Positions 34,970-45,804 of a stretch of DNA of 64,000 nucleotides are shown one piece after another. Below the pieces are notes generated by a model that did no database searches, had not been told where the DNA came from, and saw only the letters and a program-made list of their open reading frames with translations. Positions within the stretch are counted from its first letter, which is position 1. Each line of letters begins with the position of its first letter. This DNA comes from Ovis canadensis (taxonomy: Eukaryota; Chordata; Mammalia; Artiodactyla; Bovidae), in contig NC_091256.1 of the NCBI RefSeq assembly GCF_042477335.2, positions 37,788,001-37,852,000 on the forward strand, read 5' to 3'. The position numbers were made by a program, and so were the translations under genes.

Positions 34970-35785
34970 AAAGAACTAGTCTATCACAGACTTTACAAAC
35001 AAACTTATGGTTACCAAAAGGGAAAGGTGGGGGAACAATAAATTGAGAGTTTGGGATTGGGGTATAGACAATTAACAATAGTTTCAGGTGAATAGCAAAG
35101 GGACTCAGCCATACATACATACATCCATTCATATCCAAGACAAAATGTTTTTTGAGTTAAAAAAATAAAAAAAAAAGATTTGGGATTAATGTGTACACAC
35201 TACCATATATAACATAATCAACAAGGACCTACTGTATAGCACAGAAACTCTACTCAAAATTCTATAATAATCTATATTGGAAAAGAATCTGAAAAAGAAT
35301 GGATATATGTATGGATATACATATATGTAGATAGATAACTGAATCACTTTGATGGACACCTGAAACTAACATAACATTGTAAAACTAAACCCCAATATAA
35401 AATAAAAATCAAATTTTTAAAAATTATCAGTCTAAACGCTAGTATTGGGGACTTCCCTAGTGGTCCAGTGATTAACAATCTGCCTTGCAATGCCAGGGAC
35501 TCCGGTTTTGATCCCTGGTCAGGGAACTAAGATCCCACATACCTCGGGGCAATTAAGCCCAAGCTCCGCAGCTACTGAGCCCTCACACTCCAGAGCCCAC
35601 GTGCCACAACTAGGGAGTCTTTGCACCACAACAAAAGATCCCACAAGACACACTGAAGACTGCGCATGCCACAACGGAGACCAGATGCAACCAAATAAAT
35701 ATTTTTTAAAAAGTCAGCCCACAGAATGAGAATAAATACTTGCAAAGCATATATCTGATAAGGAATTAATATCCAGAACATACGT
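34970..35785 (+). mobile_element. L1 3' UTR with a CHR SINE insertion
   Basis: 34970-35415 and 35703-35785 are L1-derived ('cttatggttaccaaaagggaa', 'caaggacctactgtatagca', 'gacacctgaaactaacataa'). A complete + strand CHR SINE (GGGGACTTCCCTAGTGGTCC ... AACCAAATAAAT) occupies 35447-35702. Confidence 0.7.
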
Positions 35786-36868
35786 GAATTCCCCAAATTC
35801 CTACTTTTGACTTTAATTCATTCAATTGTGGTCAGAAAACTTACTTAGCATGTTGCAATCCTTACAAACATTTTGAGGCTTTCTTTATGGCCTAAAATGT
35901 GGTGTATCTTAAAGGATGTTTCTTGTGCACTTGAGAAGAATGTGTATTCTATTTTTTCATAGAGTGTTCTATGGATTTTGAGGTTTAAAGTTTTTTGAGG
36001 TTTAAAGTGGGTTTGAAGTTTTTAGTTCTTCTATTACCTTGTGGAACATCTGTGTAGTTGTTCTATCCATTATTGGAAGTGGGGTATTGTCATCTCGATC
36101 AGCTGTTATTATTGAGTTTCTATTTGTCCCTTCAGTTTTATCAGTTTCGCTTCATGTATTTTGGGGCTCTGTTCTTAGATGGATATCCTAATGGATTAAC
36201 CTTTCAATCCTTATAAAATGTCCCATTTTTTAAAAAGTCCCTTTGTCACAAAGAATCGGACACGACTGAGTGACTAAACTGAACTGAACTGAACAATATT
36301 TTTAAGTCTATTGTGTCCAGCTTTCTTATGATTGCTGTTTGCACACATATCTTTTTTCATTCTTTTATTTTCATTATTTGTATCTCTAAATCGGAAGTGT
36401 GTCTCCTGTGGTCACCATGTAATTGGATCTTTTTTTTAAAAAAAATCTAATCTGTCAATCTCCACCTTTTGATTGGATTGTTTAATCCATTCACATTTAT
36501 TATTATTGGTATGCTTGGATTTATGTTTGCTTTTTAATTTTTGTTTTCTGTATGTTCCATCTCTTTTTTCACACTGTTCCTCTTTTATTGCTTTCTTTTG
36601 CATTAAATGAATATTTTCTTATGTAAAATTTTAATTCCATTAAGTTTTTCACTGTGTGTTTTTGTTATGTTCCTTGTAGATGCACTAGAACTTAACATAC
36701 GGACAGCAGCCCACCAGGCTCCTCTGTCCACAGGATTCTCCAGGCAACCACACTGGAGTGGGTTGCCATTTCCTTCTCCATTAACTAATTAGATTTAAAT
36801 TTATTATAATTTAATTCCAGTAAGATGTAGAAATATATAGCTATTTCTTTTCCCCCCATTTCGTGCTG
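35786..36868 (-). mobile_element. Old L1 ORF2 remnant with nested scraps
   Basis: Reverse L1 ORF2 sequence ('tgtgcacttgagaagaatgt', 'ccacttttgattggattg' type), stops in all frames. Nested in it are a BovB tail (36245-36297, +) and a BovA piece (36700-36780, -). It resumes as similar AT-rich sequence after the mariner, at 38113 onward. Confidence 0.6.
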
Positions 36869-38110
36869 ATAAGTTGGTGCAAAAGTAATTGCAGTTCTTG
36901 CCCTGTTGAACTTTGCCCTTTGACATTGGAATACATTCGTAAATAAATGTGGCTATGTTATACATCATTTTAATGTGCATTTCTCTTTTTTGCTAATGAT
37001 ATATTACTTGCTGTTTATTTTACATTTATTTTAAACCATAGAGATTATATTAGACAAAAAGCAAATTCAGGGCATTTTCTTATTTGAGTTCAAAATGGGT
37101 CGTAAAGCAGTAGAGACAACTTGCAACTTCAATAATGCATTTGGCCCAAGAGCTGCTAACAAACGTACAGTGCAGAGCCTTGAAGAGGAGGAGCAGAGTG
37201 GCCGGCCGTCAGAAGCTGAGAGTGACCAACTGAGAGCCATCACTGAAGCTGATTCTCTTACACCTACACCAGAAGTTGCCAAAGCACTCAAAGTTGACCA
37301 TTCAATGGGTTGTTTGGCATTTGAAGCGAATTGGAAAGGTGAAAAAGCTCGATAAATAGGTACCTCGTGGCTGAGGTACAAATTCGTGGCTGAGCACAAA
37401 TTAAAAGCATAGTCATTTTGAAGTGTCGTCTTCTCTTATTCTACACAACCACAACAAAGCATTTCTCAATCAGATTGTGACATGCAACAAAAAGGGAATT
37501 TTATACCACAACCAGCAATGACCAGCTCAGTGGCTGGACCAAGAAGAAACTCCAAAGCCCTTCCAAAAGCCAAACTTGCACCAAAAACAGGTCACGGTCA
37601 CTGTTTGGTGGTCTGCTGCTGGTCTGATCCACTACAGCTCTCTGAATCCCAGTGACACCATTACATCTGAGAAGTATGCTCAGCAAATCAATGAGATATG
37701 CTGAAAACTGCAACCCCTGCAGCCGGCATTGGTCAACAGAAAGGGCCAGATTCTTCTCCACAACAAATCTGACCTCATGTCACAACAACCAACACTTCAA
37801 AAGTTGAACAAATGGCACTACCAAGTTTTGGCTCATCTGCCATATTCACCTGCCCTCTTGCCAACCAACCAATTACTACTTCTTCAGGCATATTGGCAAC
37901 TTTTTGCAAGGAAAATGCTTCCACAACCACTGGGATGAAGAAAATGCATGGATTTTTATGCCACAGGAATAAACAAACACTTCTCATTGGCAAAAATGTG
38001 TTGATTGTAATGCTTCCTATTTTGATTAATAAAGATGTGTTATAATGAGCCTAGTTACAGTGATTTAAAATTCATGGTCCAAAACTGCAATTATGTTTGC
38101 ACCAACCTAA
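36869..38110 (+). mobile_element. Mariner (Tc1/mariner, Hsmar1-like) transposon, inactive
   Basis: A 1.24-kb element with terminal inverted repeats: left GTTGGTGCAAAAGTAATTGC (36873-36892), right 'gcaattatgtttgcaccaac' (38087-38106) ending CCTAA next to a TA dinucleotide. Length and ends match the Hsmar1/cecropia type of mariner (about 1.29 kb), which also occurs in ruminants. It carries one degenerate transposase gene on the same strand. The left TA target is mutated. Confidence 0.93.
37080..37990 (+). pseudogene. Mariner transposase pseudogene
   Basis: Transposase that would cut and paste the element through a DD34D metal-ion site. It is broken into at least three frames: 37095-37355 (MGRKAVETTCNFNNAFGPRA, helix-turn-helix DNA-binding part), about 37460-37700, and 37729-37938 (catalytic core). 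The catalytic landmarks are still countable. C-N-K-K at 37483-37494 stands where the family has CDEK, H-N at 37759-37764 where it has HD, and P-T-N at 37861-37869 where it has P-[ST]-D. Between the second and third positions 34 residues are kept. All three catalytic Asp are Asn, so it is dead even apart from the frameshifts. Confidence 0.85.
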
Positions 38111-38112
38111 TA

Positions 38113-38703
38113 TTGTTAAACATATTACATCTATATACATTACAAATTCAAAAAATACTGTTATAATTGTTACTTTATATAGATTTATGCCTTATAAAGA
38201 AACTGAGAGGAAAGTATATATATAAAGTTTGCTATACTAATCTCCTTGTTTACCATTTCTAGTTCTCTTCCTTTGCTTCTGTGGAATTGAGTTATCATCT
38301 GGTGTCATTTCCTTACTCCAAGGCAGCTTTGCTCCCATTATATCTTCTGTGCTGTTGTTGTCAAATATTTTACATTTTTATATGCTATAGGCCCAATAAT
38401 AAAATTTACATATATATTTCATATATATATACACACATACACACACACAAACACACACAATTGCTTTTAAAATTAGTTAAGAGGAGCAAGGAAAACAAGC
38501 ATTTATGCTGTCTTTCATCATTACTTGACATATACTGGTGCTATTTATCTTTTCATGTGGACTTCAGTTACATTCTGAGAACATTTGCTCTTAGCCTAAA
38601 GAACTTCTTTCCATACTTCTTAGCAAGTGGCTCTTTGAGCAGCAATTCTCTCAGTTTTTGTTTACCTAGAAACCTCTACATTATGTCTTCACTTTTGAAA
38701 GAT
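38113..38703. other. AT-rich intergenic sequence, probable L1 remnant
   Basis: AT-rich, with (AT)/(AC) stretches at 38397-38460. A 186-codon + strand open frame (38281-38841) looks like translated L1 antisense and SINE sequence. It ends inside a CHR SINE, so I do not call it a gene. Confidence 0.5.
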
Positions 38704-39183
38704 AGTTTTTTTAAAAATATTATTTATTTTTGTTATTTAGCTGTGCCAGGTCTTAGTTGTGGCATTCATAATCTTTTTAGTTGTGGCATGCAAACTTTTA
38801 GCTGCAGCATGTGGGATCTGGTTTGTTGTTGTTGTTTTTAATATTTATTTATTTGGCTGGGCCAGGTTTTAGCTGCAAAGGTCTTTGACCTTTGCTTTGA
38901 CCCACAAGTTCCCTTAGTGTGGTGTGCGGGACCTTCGTTTTATTTAATATGAATTGATTGATTGATGTACGTATTTGGCTGCGTGGAATGTTGGTTGCGT
39001 CACTTGGGATCTTCCATTTCAGTGCGTGAACTCTCTAGTTGTGATGCATGGGCTCAGTAGTTGCAGCACCAGGCATAGTTGACCAACAGCAATGTGGGAT
39101 CTTAACTCCTTGACCGGGGACCAAACCCAAGTCCCTCACATTGCAAGGCAAATTCTCAACCACTGGACCACCAGGGAAGTCCC
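38704..39183 (-). mobile_element. Three nested or tandem CHR SINE copies
   Basis: Reverse CHR sequence in three segments, each restarting at the tail end: about 38704-38820, 38836-38940 and 38941-39183 ('atttggctgcgtggaatgtt' ... CCACCAGGGAAGTCCC). Only the last keeps the tRNA-like head. Confidence 0.7.
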
Positions 39184-39800
39184 TGGGATCTAGTTCTTGC
39201 TTAACAGTGTTTTTCCCAGCACTTGGAATAGGCTACCCCGCCGCCTTCCGGTCCCCATTGTTTCTGATGAGGAGTCAATTGTTAATCCTTTGGGGTCTCC
39301 TTTTATGTGATTTTTCTCGTGCTCTTTCAAAGTTTTCTCTTTGTCTTTTCGCATTTTTACTGTGATGTGCCTGGGTCAGGATCTCTTTGCTTTGTGTTCA
39401 TTCTGCTTGGAGTCTATTGAGCTTAGATTTCTTTGTTTTTCATCAAATTTGGGTAGTTTTCAGCTTAAAAAAAAATTTTTTTTCCTACTTCTCCTCCCCT
39501 TCTGGTATTTCCAGTACATGTATGTTGATGAGCTTATGGTGTCCCATATTTCTCTGAGGCCCTATTCATTTCTTTTATTGTCATAAAATATACATAAAAT
39601 TTACCATTCTAGCCATCTTTAACTGTACAGTTTAGTGGCATTGTGTATATACACAATGTTATACAACCATCACTGCTATCCACTTATCAGTCCAGACAGA
39701 AACTCTTTACTCATTAAAAAATAACTCCCCATTCTTCTCTTCCTTTGCCTCTGTTAACTTCTATTATTTTTTATGTCAACATCTGGTCAACTTTTAAACT
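39184..39800 (-). mobile_element. Ancient L1M-like remnant
   Basis: Reverse L1M-type sequence: 'cattgtttctgatgaggagtc', 'tgtgatgtgcctgggtcag', 'ctctgaggccctattcattt', then 'ttaccattctagccatcttt' and 'aactccccattcttctcttc'. A related L1M end recurs at 63660-64000. Confidence 0.5.
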
Positions 39801-40334
39801 TTAACCACAGCAGCTCCCTTTTTAGTCAGACTTTCACACAGGGAAGGAGGGGAAATTCTTTTCCTTAAATATATAATTTGACAAAATAATTGCCTAGGGG
39901 AAAAAAAAAAAACCAGACAAATATAAGCCAGTGGCCACTGGGAATGGTGGTGATTCATCTCACCAGGAACTCCAGAACATCTTTGTTTATCAGTAGGACA
40001 AATCTCACCTTAAATTAGAAAAGGTTATATAAAGTTAGTTGACTCCCTTACCTGACCACACAGCATAGATGAACGGTTTCAAGGGCAAGCCCAGGGAAAG
40101 GAATGGTGCCTGAGTACATTGTCTGCTCTTGTTGCCAAAGATTATGAACCTCAAAATTTGTGGTTTTAAGGAATTACTGCTTATATCAGTTGTTTTCTGT
40201 AAGAAGATAAGATGATGAAAAGAGTTTTTTGCACAAGACTTTACATGTTTTTCAAATAATAGGTTGGCTGGCTATGAAGAGAAGCTCCTATTATAATCAA
40301 AGTCATTTCAAAACATGTCACCAGAAATGAATTC
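39801..40334. other. Unannotated intergenic sequence
   Basis: About 530 bases with no identifiable repeat, gene or strong motif, apart from a short poly-A run at 39899-39912. Confidence 0.6.
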
Positions 40335-40610
40335 AAAAATTATTAGAGCAGGAACTTCGCTGGTGGTCTGGTGGCTAAGAATCCACTTTCTAATGCAGGG
40401 GCCTTGGGTTTGATGCCAAAGAGCAACTAAGTCCAAGAGCCACAACTTATAGAGCACCTGTGCCACAGTGAAAGATCCTGCATGATGGAATAAAGATCCT
40501 GCATGCCACAACTGAGGCCCGCTGCAGCCAAATACATACACACATATATACATACGTACATACAATAATCTGGGGCAGGAGGGCTATCTTAAAAAGGTTT
40601 TTAAAATTAT

Positions 40611-41938
40611 TTAATTGGAGGCTAATTAGTTTACAATATTGTGGTGGCTTTTGCCATACGTTGACATGAATCAGCCACAGGTGTACATGTGCCCCCCCCC
40701 CATCCCAAACCCCCCTCCCATCCCTCTGTGCTGTCCCAGGGCACCTGTTTCATGTTTGGACTTAGACTGGTCATCTATTTCACATACAGTAATATGCATG
40801 TTTCAATGCTATTCTCTCAAATCATCCTGCCCTTGCCTTCTCCCACAGAGTCCAAAAGTCTGTTGTTTATTCTGTGTCTCTTTTGCTGTCTTGCACATAG
40901 GGTCATCGTTACCATCTTTCTAAATTTCATATATATGCATTAATATAGTGTGTTGGTGTTTTTCTTTCTGACTTACTTCACTCTGTGTAATAGCCTCCAG
41001 TTTCATCCACCTCGTTAGAATTCAAATGTGTTCTTTTTAATAGCTAAGTAATATTCCACTGTGTGTATGTACCACAACTTTCCTATCCATTTGTCTGTTG
41101 ATGGATATCTAGGTTGCTTCCATGTCCTGGCTATTGTAAACACTGCTGCGATGAACATTGGGGCACACATGTCTCTTTCAATTCTGGTTTCCTCGGTGTG
41201 TATGCCCAGCAGTGGGATTGCTGGGTCATATGGCAGTTCTATTTCCAATTTTTTAAGGAATCTCCTCACTGTTCTCCATAGTGGCTGTACTAGTTTGCAT
41301 TTCCACCAAAAGTGTAAGAGGGTTCCCTTTTCTCAACACCGTCTCCAGCATTTATTGTTTGTAGATGGTATCTCATTGTGGTTTTGATTTGCATTTCTCT
41401 AGTAATGAGTGATGTTGAGCATCTTTCCCTGTGTTTGTTAGCCATCTGTATGTCTTCTTTGGAGAAATGTCTGTTTAGCTCTTTGGCCCATTTTTTGATT
41501 GGGTCATTCATTTTTCTGGTATTGAGCTATATGAGCTACTTGTATATTTTGGAAACTAATTCTTTGTCAGTTGCTTCATTTGCTATTATTTTCTTCCACT
41601 CTGAAAGCTGTCTTTTCACCTTGCTTATAGTTTCCTTCATTGTGCAAAAGCTTTTAAGTTTAATTAGGTCCCATTTGTTTATTTTTGCTTTTATTTCCAT
41701 TACTCTGGGAGGTGGGTCATAAAGGATCTTGCTGTGATTTATGTCAGAGAGTGTTCTGCCTATGTTTTCCTCTAGGAGTTTTATAGTTTCTGGTCTTACA
41801 TTTAGATTGTTAATCCACTTGAGTTTATTTTTGTGTATGGTATTAGAAACTGTTCTAGTTTCATTCTTTTGCAGGCGGTTGACCAGTTTTCCCAGGACCA
41901 CTTGTTAAAGAGATTGTCTTTTCTCCGTTGTAAATGCA
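40611..41938 (-). mobile_element. 5'-truncated ruminant L1
   Basis: About 1.33 kb of reverse L1: 3' UTR at 40611-41000 ('aattggaggctaattagttt', 'acatgaatcagccacaggtg'), then the C-terminal third of ORF2 up to 41938. It is flanked by an imperfect direct repeat of roughly 140 bp (40470-40610) and 180 bp (41939-42118) rather than the usual 7-20 bp. Confidence 0.9.
41015..41901 (-). pseudogene. L1 ORF2 C-terminal remnant
   Basis: Three reverse-strand frames in order match the L1 ORF2 C-terminus. 41536-41901 contains NVRPETIKLLEENIGRTLSD and [20 protein letters not shown]. 41290-41511 has [20 protein letters not shown]. 41015-41269 has [20 protein letters not shown] and [11 protein letters not shown]-type sequence. 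The endonuclease and reverse-transcriptase core are missing through 5' truncation, and frameshifts separate the pieces. Not functional. Confidence 0.88.
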
Positions 41939-41999
41939 GAAAGATCTTTCATGATGCAATAAAGATCCTGCATGCCACAACTAAGACCCAATGCAGCCA

Positions 42000-42068
42000 A
42001 ATACATACATACATATATACATACATACATACATATATACATACATACATATATACATACATACATAA
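42000..42068. repeat. (ATAC)n/(ATAT) microsatellite
   Basis: About 70 bp of ATAC repeats with interspersed ATAT in the right-hand copy of the duplicated SINE tail. The left copy (40530-40564) holds only about 35 bp. Confidence 0.85.
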
Positions 42069-42188
42069 AATAATCTGGGGCAGGAGGGCTATATTAAAAA
42101 GTTTTAAAAAAAATTATTAGAGCACTTTTACCCCCTGAGCCTGATAGGTATGGGTAAATAGCATCCTTTTGAGGACTGAGGGACAGTA

Positions 42189-42333
42189 TGCTGCTGCTGC
42201 TGCTGCTGCTGCTAAGTTGCTTCAGTCATGTCCGACTCTGTGCGACCCCATAGACGGCAGCCCACCAGGCTCTGCCGTCCCTGGGACTCTCCAGGCAAGA
42301 ACACTGGAGTGGGTTGCCATTTCCTTCTCTCTA
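42189..42333 (-). mobile_element. BovA monomer with (CTG)n
   Basis: Reverse BovA with its CAG tail expanded to a 23-bp CTG run (42191-42213), then 'aagttgcttcagtcatgtcc' and a body ending 'ttgccatttccttctct'. Confidence 0.85.
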
Positions 42334-42387
42334 AATGTTTAATGTGAAGAATCTTTTTTTAGTAAGAGCAGCTAACCCTAACCTATT

Positions 42388-42990
42388 TATTTTTCTGGGC
42401 TCCCAAATCACTGCAGATGGTGACTGCAGCCATGAAATTAAAAGACGCTTACTCCTTGGAAGGAAAGTTATGACCAACCTAGACAGTATATTAAAAAGCA
42501 GAGACATTACTTTGCCAACAAAGGTCCATCTAGTCAAGGCTATGGTTTTTCCAGTGGTCATGTATGGATGTAAGAGTTAGACTATAAAGAAAGCTGAGTG
42601 CTGAAGAACTGATGCTTTTGAACTGTGGTGTTGGAGAAGACTCTTGAGAGTCCCTTGGACTGCAAGGAGATCCAACCAGTCCATCCTAAAGGAGATCAGT
42701 CCTGGGTGTTCATTGGAAGGACTGATGCTGAAGCTGAAACTCCAATACTTTGGCCACCTAATGCAAAGAGCTGATTCATTTGAAGAGACCCTGATGCTGG
42801 GAAAGATTGAGGGCAGGAGGAGAAGGGGACGACAGAGGATGAGATGGCTGGATGGCATCACCGACTCGATAGACATGGGTTTGGGTGAACTCCGGGAGTT
42901 GGTGATAGACAGGGAGGCCTGGTGTGCTGCGGTTCATGGGGTCGCAAAGAGTCGGACAGAACTGAGTGACCGAACTGAACTGAACTGAAA
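42388..42990 (+). mobile_element. BovB LINE 3' fragment
   Basis: Last about 600 bp of BovB. A short open frame reads GSQITADGDCSHEIKRRLLL and KAMVFPVVMYGCKS (C-terminus after the reverse-transcriptase domain). It ends with the 'gaactgaactgaactgaa' tail. Confidence 0.92.
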
Positions 42991-43164
42991 CTTGATCTTT
43001 ATTCTTTGTTCTTGACTTAGAGCTCCTAAATGGCTTGGAATTCCTTGAGTCATCCTGTGTTTTTTTTTTTTTTTCCTAAATGAAGTGTTTCTTGGCAGGG
43101 CTGTAGATGGCTTCAGGATGGGCCTTGTCAGCAGAAAGGCCAGGGCATGATTAGAGAGTTAGAA

Positions 43165-43330
43165 TTTTCAGCCTTAATCCCTGGTCAGGGAACTAAGATC
43201 CCACATGCCACAGAGCAACTAAGCTGAACGCACCTCAATGAAAGAGTCTGAGTACTCTAGAGCCTATGCTTGGCAACAGGAGAAACCCCCACAAGCCACA
43301 ACGAAGACCCAGAGCACCCCAAAAAAGAGA
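43165..43330 (+). mobile_element. CHR SINE 3' part
   Basis: 'aatccctggtcagggaacta', 'agatcccacatgccacagag', ending 'aacgaagacccagagcaccc'. Lacks the head. Confidence 0.75.
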
Positions 43331-44218
43331 AAAGTACAGCACTTTCCTGAGTTCTGTGAGTTATTCTAGCAAATTATCAAACCGGAGGAGGGGCTATGGA
43401 ACCCCCAACGTATAGCTGGGCTTGGTCAAATATTCATGAGGCCCAGGACTTGCGATTGACATCTGAAGTGGAGGACCACTGAGGGGACTGAAACTTTAAA
43501 TATGTGGAATCTGATGCTAATTCTCAGTAGGTCGTGTCAGCAAGTTGAAGAAATGATGTTGGAAAAGACACCATCTCTTTCATGTCAGGAGAGAAAAAAA
43601 AAAAAAGCCTCTCATTTGGTGTCAGAAGTGCTGTGGCTAAAAACAGTAAAGAAGCTCCTTTACACATCTGCCAGAAGAAATAATTTCTGTATGTTCATGT
43701 TCAGGCTCTGTACATTTTATGGGCAATAATGTATAAACTCTTTTCTCTTTTTCTTTCTTCCTATTTCCGCCCCCTCCCCCAACCCTCTGAAATGGTCTGT
43801 ACCAATTCTAATGCTTCTCCAGGCATCAGTGGACCAGAAACACAGTATTTTTAGGAAGGCATGAGCCTTTTATGGTTTTATTTTGGACATGCCTTATATC
43901 AATAAAATCTAGAAAACAGCCTCTGTTTTCTAGAAAATTCAAAGCATTGAAAAGCTCTAAGTCCCCTGTATATTTATTACAAATATACAAAACAGTCACT
44001 CAGCCTGCAAAATCCAGACTCGGAAAGAATGAAAGCTACACACCATTTCCTCCACTAATGGGTATGGTTGGCAACTACTTCACCCTGTGAACTGTTCTGT
44101 CACAGGTTCATGGTGTTCACAGGGTCTTGCGCCCTGCCTTCCTCATAGTGCAAGTCCCTTCCAGATCTTTCCCTTTTCCACTGGGGATTTGGAGCCAGAT
44201 AGCCTTGGTTCCTTCTTG
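43331..44218. other. Unassigned intergenic sequence
   Basis: 43380-43560 ('gacttgcgattgacatctga', 'gtggaatctgatgctaattc') resembles an abundant ancient mammalian interspersed repeat whose name I cannot fix. 43740-44218 shows nothing identifiable. Confidence 0.4.
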
Positions 44219-44575
44219 AAAGTGAAAGTGGAAGTCACTCAGTCGTGTCCGACTCTTTGCGACCCCATGGACTATACAGTCCATGGAATTCTCTAGACCA
44301 GAATACTGGAGTGGGTAGCCGTTTCCTTCTCCAGGGGATCTTCCCAACCCAGGGGTTGAACCCAGGTCTCCCACACTGCAGGTGGATTCTTTACCAGCTG
44401 AGCTACCAGGGAAGACCAAGAATACTGGAGTGGGTAGCCTATCCCTTCTCCAGCAGATCTTCCCAGCAGATCTTCCCAACAGATCTTCCAGGAATCAAAG
44501 GGAGTAGATCTTTCCAGGAACTGAACCAGGGTCTCCTGCATTGCAGGCAGATTCTTTGCCAGCTGAGCTACTGAC
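44219..44575 (-). mobile_element. Double-headed Bov-tA SINE
   Basis: Reverse BovA body, first tRNA head ('ctttaccagctgagctacca'), junction AGACCAAGAATACTGGAGTG, second head at 44520-44575. The second spacer carries a short CAGATCTTCC repeat (44454-44487). Confidence 0.83.
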
Positions 44576-44589
44576 ATTGTGTAAGCTGT

Positions 44590-44738
44590 GTGAGCTAAGA
44601 CACACCACTTACTCGTTCTGGGCATCAGCTTCCTCATACAAAACACCATGGGGAACGCGTGACGTATCTGTCATCAGGGAATCTGAAGTCCAGGACGTCT
44701 CTTTCTAGTCTTTGCCCTTTGCCCCTCTTCCAAGTCAT
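44590..44738. repeat. Local duplication, copy A
   Basis: 44621-44738 aligns along its whole length with 45805-45923. Shared blocks include 'atctgaagtccaggac' and 'cttcctcata'/'tttcctcata'. Not recognisable as a known repeat. Confidence 0.65.
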
Positions 44739-45584
44739 GATGTTCGTTTCTCATCAACCAGAGACACTGGAGGATACAAGAGTCATCAGACCGCAACTGC
44801 TTTTAGAGGAGCTGGACGTGGAAGAGCGCTGACAGGGGCAGATAACATGTTTTCTTTCATAGCTGCCCTTTACACTGTTCTGCTGAATTCTGACTCACAT
44901 AAGACTCGGGCAGAGCCCAGAGCCTTTCAGTTTCTCTTGGTCACTAATAAACTGATTCCCTTTATTTGGGTGTTTAAAACTCCAGTCTGATCCAGGTAAA
45001 CATGATATTGTCTCACTAGACTAAAAGCTTCTTTCCTCTTTCTACTGGTCAGGCCTGATTTAGGCTTAGATGTGTACAGAGGAGAAAGGCAGGGAGGAGG
45101 ATATTTCTTCCTGGCTTTTCCTCTACTCCCCCTTGCAGGATTCTTGCCATCTAACCTGGGGGAGAGGAGGGAGAGGAGGGTGAGGAAGTTGGGAGAAGGC
45201 GAGGGGGTGATAGGCAGGTTGTTTTTAAAAGGACAGAGTCCCACACTACTGGTTGTTTTCTTCTGCCATGCCAGCAACCATGAAGGTGCAGATCCAGCCC
45301 TTGTCAAATGTTATACTCTGACCCATTTCACCTGATTTCCCTGCTGGCAAAGCCACTACCTGCACAGACCTTCTGTCCATGGACAGCTCCTAAGCACCTC
45401 TAACCTTTAGGTATTGTCAGTCCCGAGGCAGGGACTAGCCCTTGTGTGTCCCCAGACACAAAAGTCAAGCTCTAGAGTCAGTTTCATGAAACCCTCCTCA
45501 CTTGGCCAGGATTTACAAAGTGACAACACTTTTTTTCAGCAGAGCGTGAGGTTGGTTCGTGCACCAGAGAAGAGAAGCCCAGCC
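44739..45584. other. Unannotated intergenic sequence
   Basis: Contains a purine-rich stretch at 45158-45214 (G-runs separated by A). Otherwise no repeat or gene is recognised. Overlapping open frames on both strands around 44927-45335 have no known domain. Confidence 0.55.
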
Positions 45585-45705
45585 CACCACCAACTTATTT
45601 ACTTGATTAAGCTGGGTCATAGTTGTGTCACTATGTGGAATCTTCCCCGACCAGGGATTGAACCCGGGCCCCTGCACTGGACCACAGAACGATCCAAGGA
45701 ATCCT
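45585..45705 (-). mobile_element. CHR SINE
   Basis: Reverse CHR: 'acttatttacttgattaagc', 'ggaatcttccccgaccaggg', 'attgaacccgggcccctgca'. Confidence 0.75.
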
Positions 45706-45804
45706 CTCTATCACCTTTTGTGATTATTCTCTTTGCTTCTTACAGACACTTGGTGGGGGTGGGGGGAGGTGATAAGCTAATAATAGCAAAATTTACCCTC
45801 TGCA

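Larger units (their letters stand above)
40351..42108 (+). mobile_element. CHR SINE with extra 3' sequence, split by L1
   Basis: CHR SINE (GGAACTTCGCTGGTGGTCTG head) continuing past its usual end through an (ATAC)n run and about 45 bp of non-SINE sequence ('aataatctggggcaggaggg') to an A-run. Flanked by the perfect 16-bp duplication AAAAATTATTAGAGCA at 40335-40350 and 42109-42124. An L1 lies between two copies of the SINE 3' part. Confidence 0.82.

Noticed and set aside
38281-38841. 186-codon open frame on the + strand
   Set aside because: Its sequence is antisense of old L1 plus AT/AC repeats and ends inside a CHR SINE. No domain and no splice or promoter context.
42000-42068. Regularly spaced repeats considered as a CRISPR-like array
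   Set aside because: It is a plain ATAC/ATAT microsatellite in a SINE tail, with no spacers.
43380-43740. Possible LTR of an endogenous retrovirus
   Set aside because: No paired LTR, no TG...CA ends, no primer-binding site and no retroviral genes. It only loosely resembles an old interspersed repeat.
44927-45335. Overlapping sense and antisense frames of 87-126 codons, considered as an unknown gene pair
   Set aside because: No start context, domain, splice sites or promoter. Composition equals the surrounding unique sequence.
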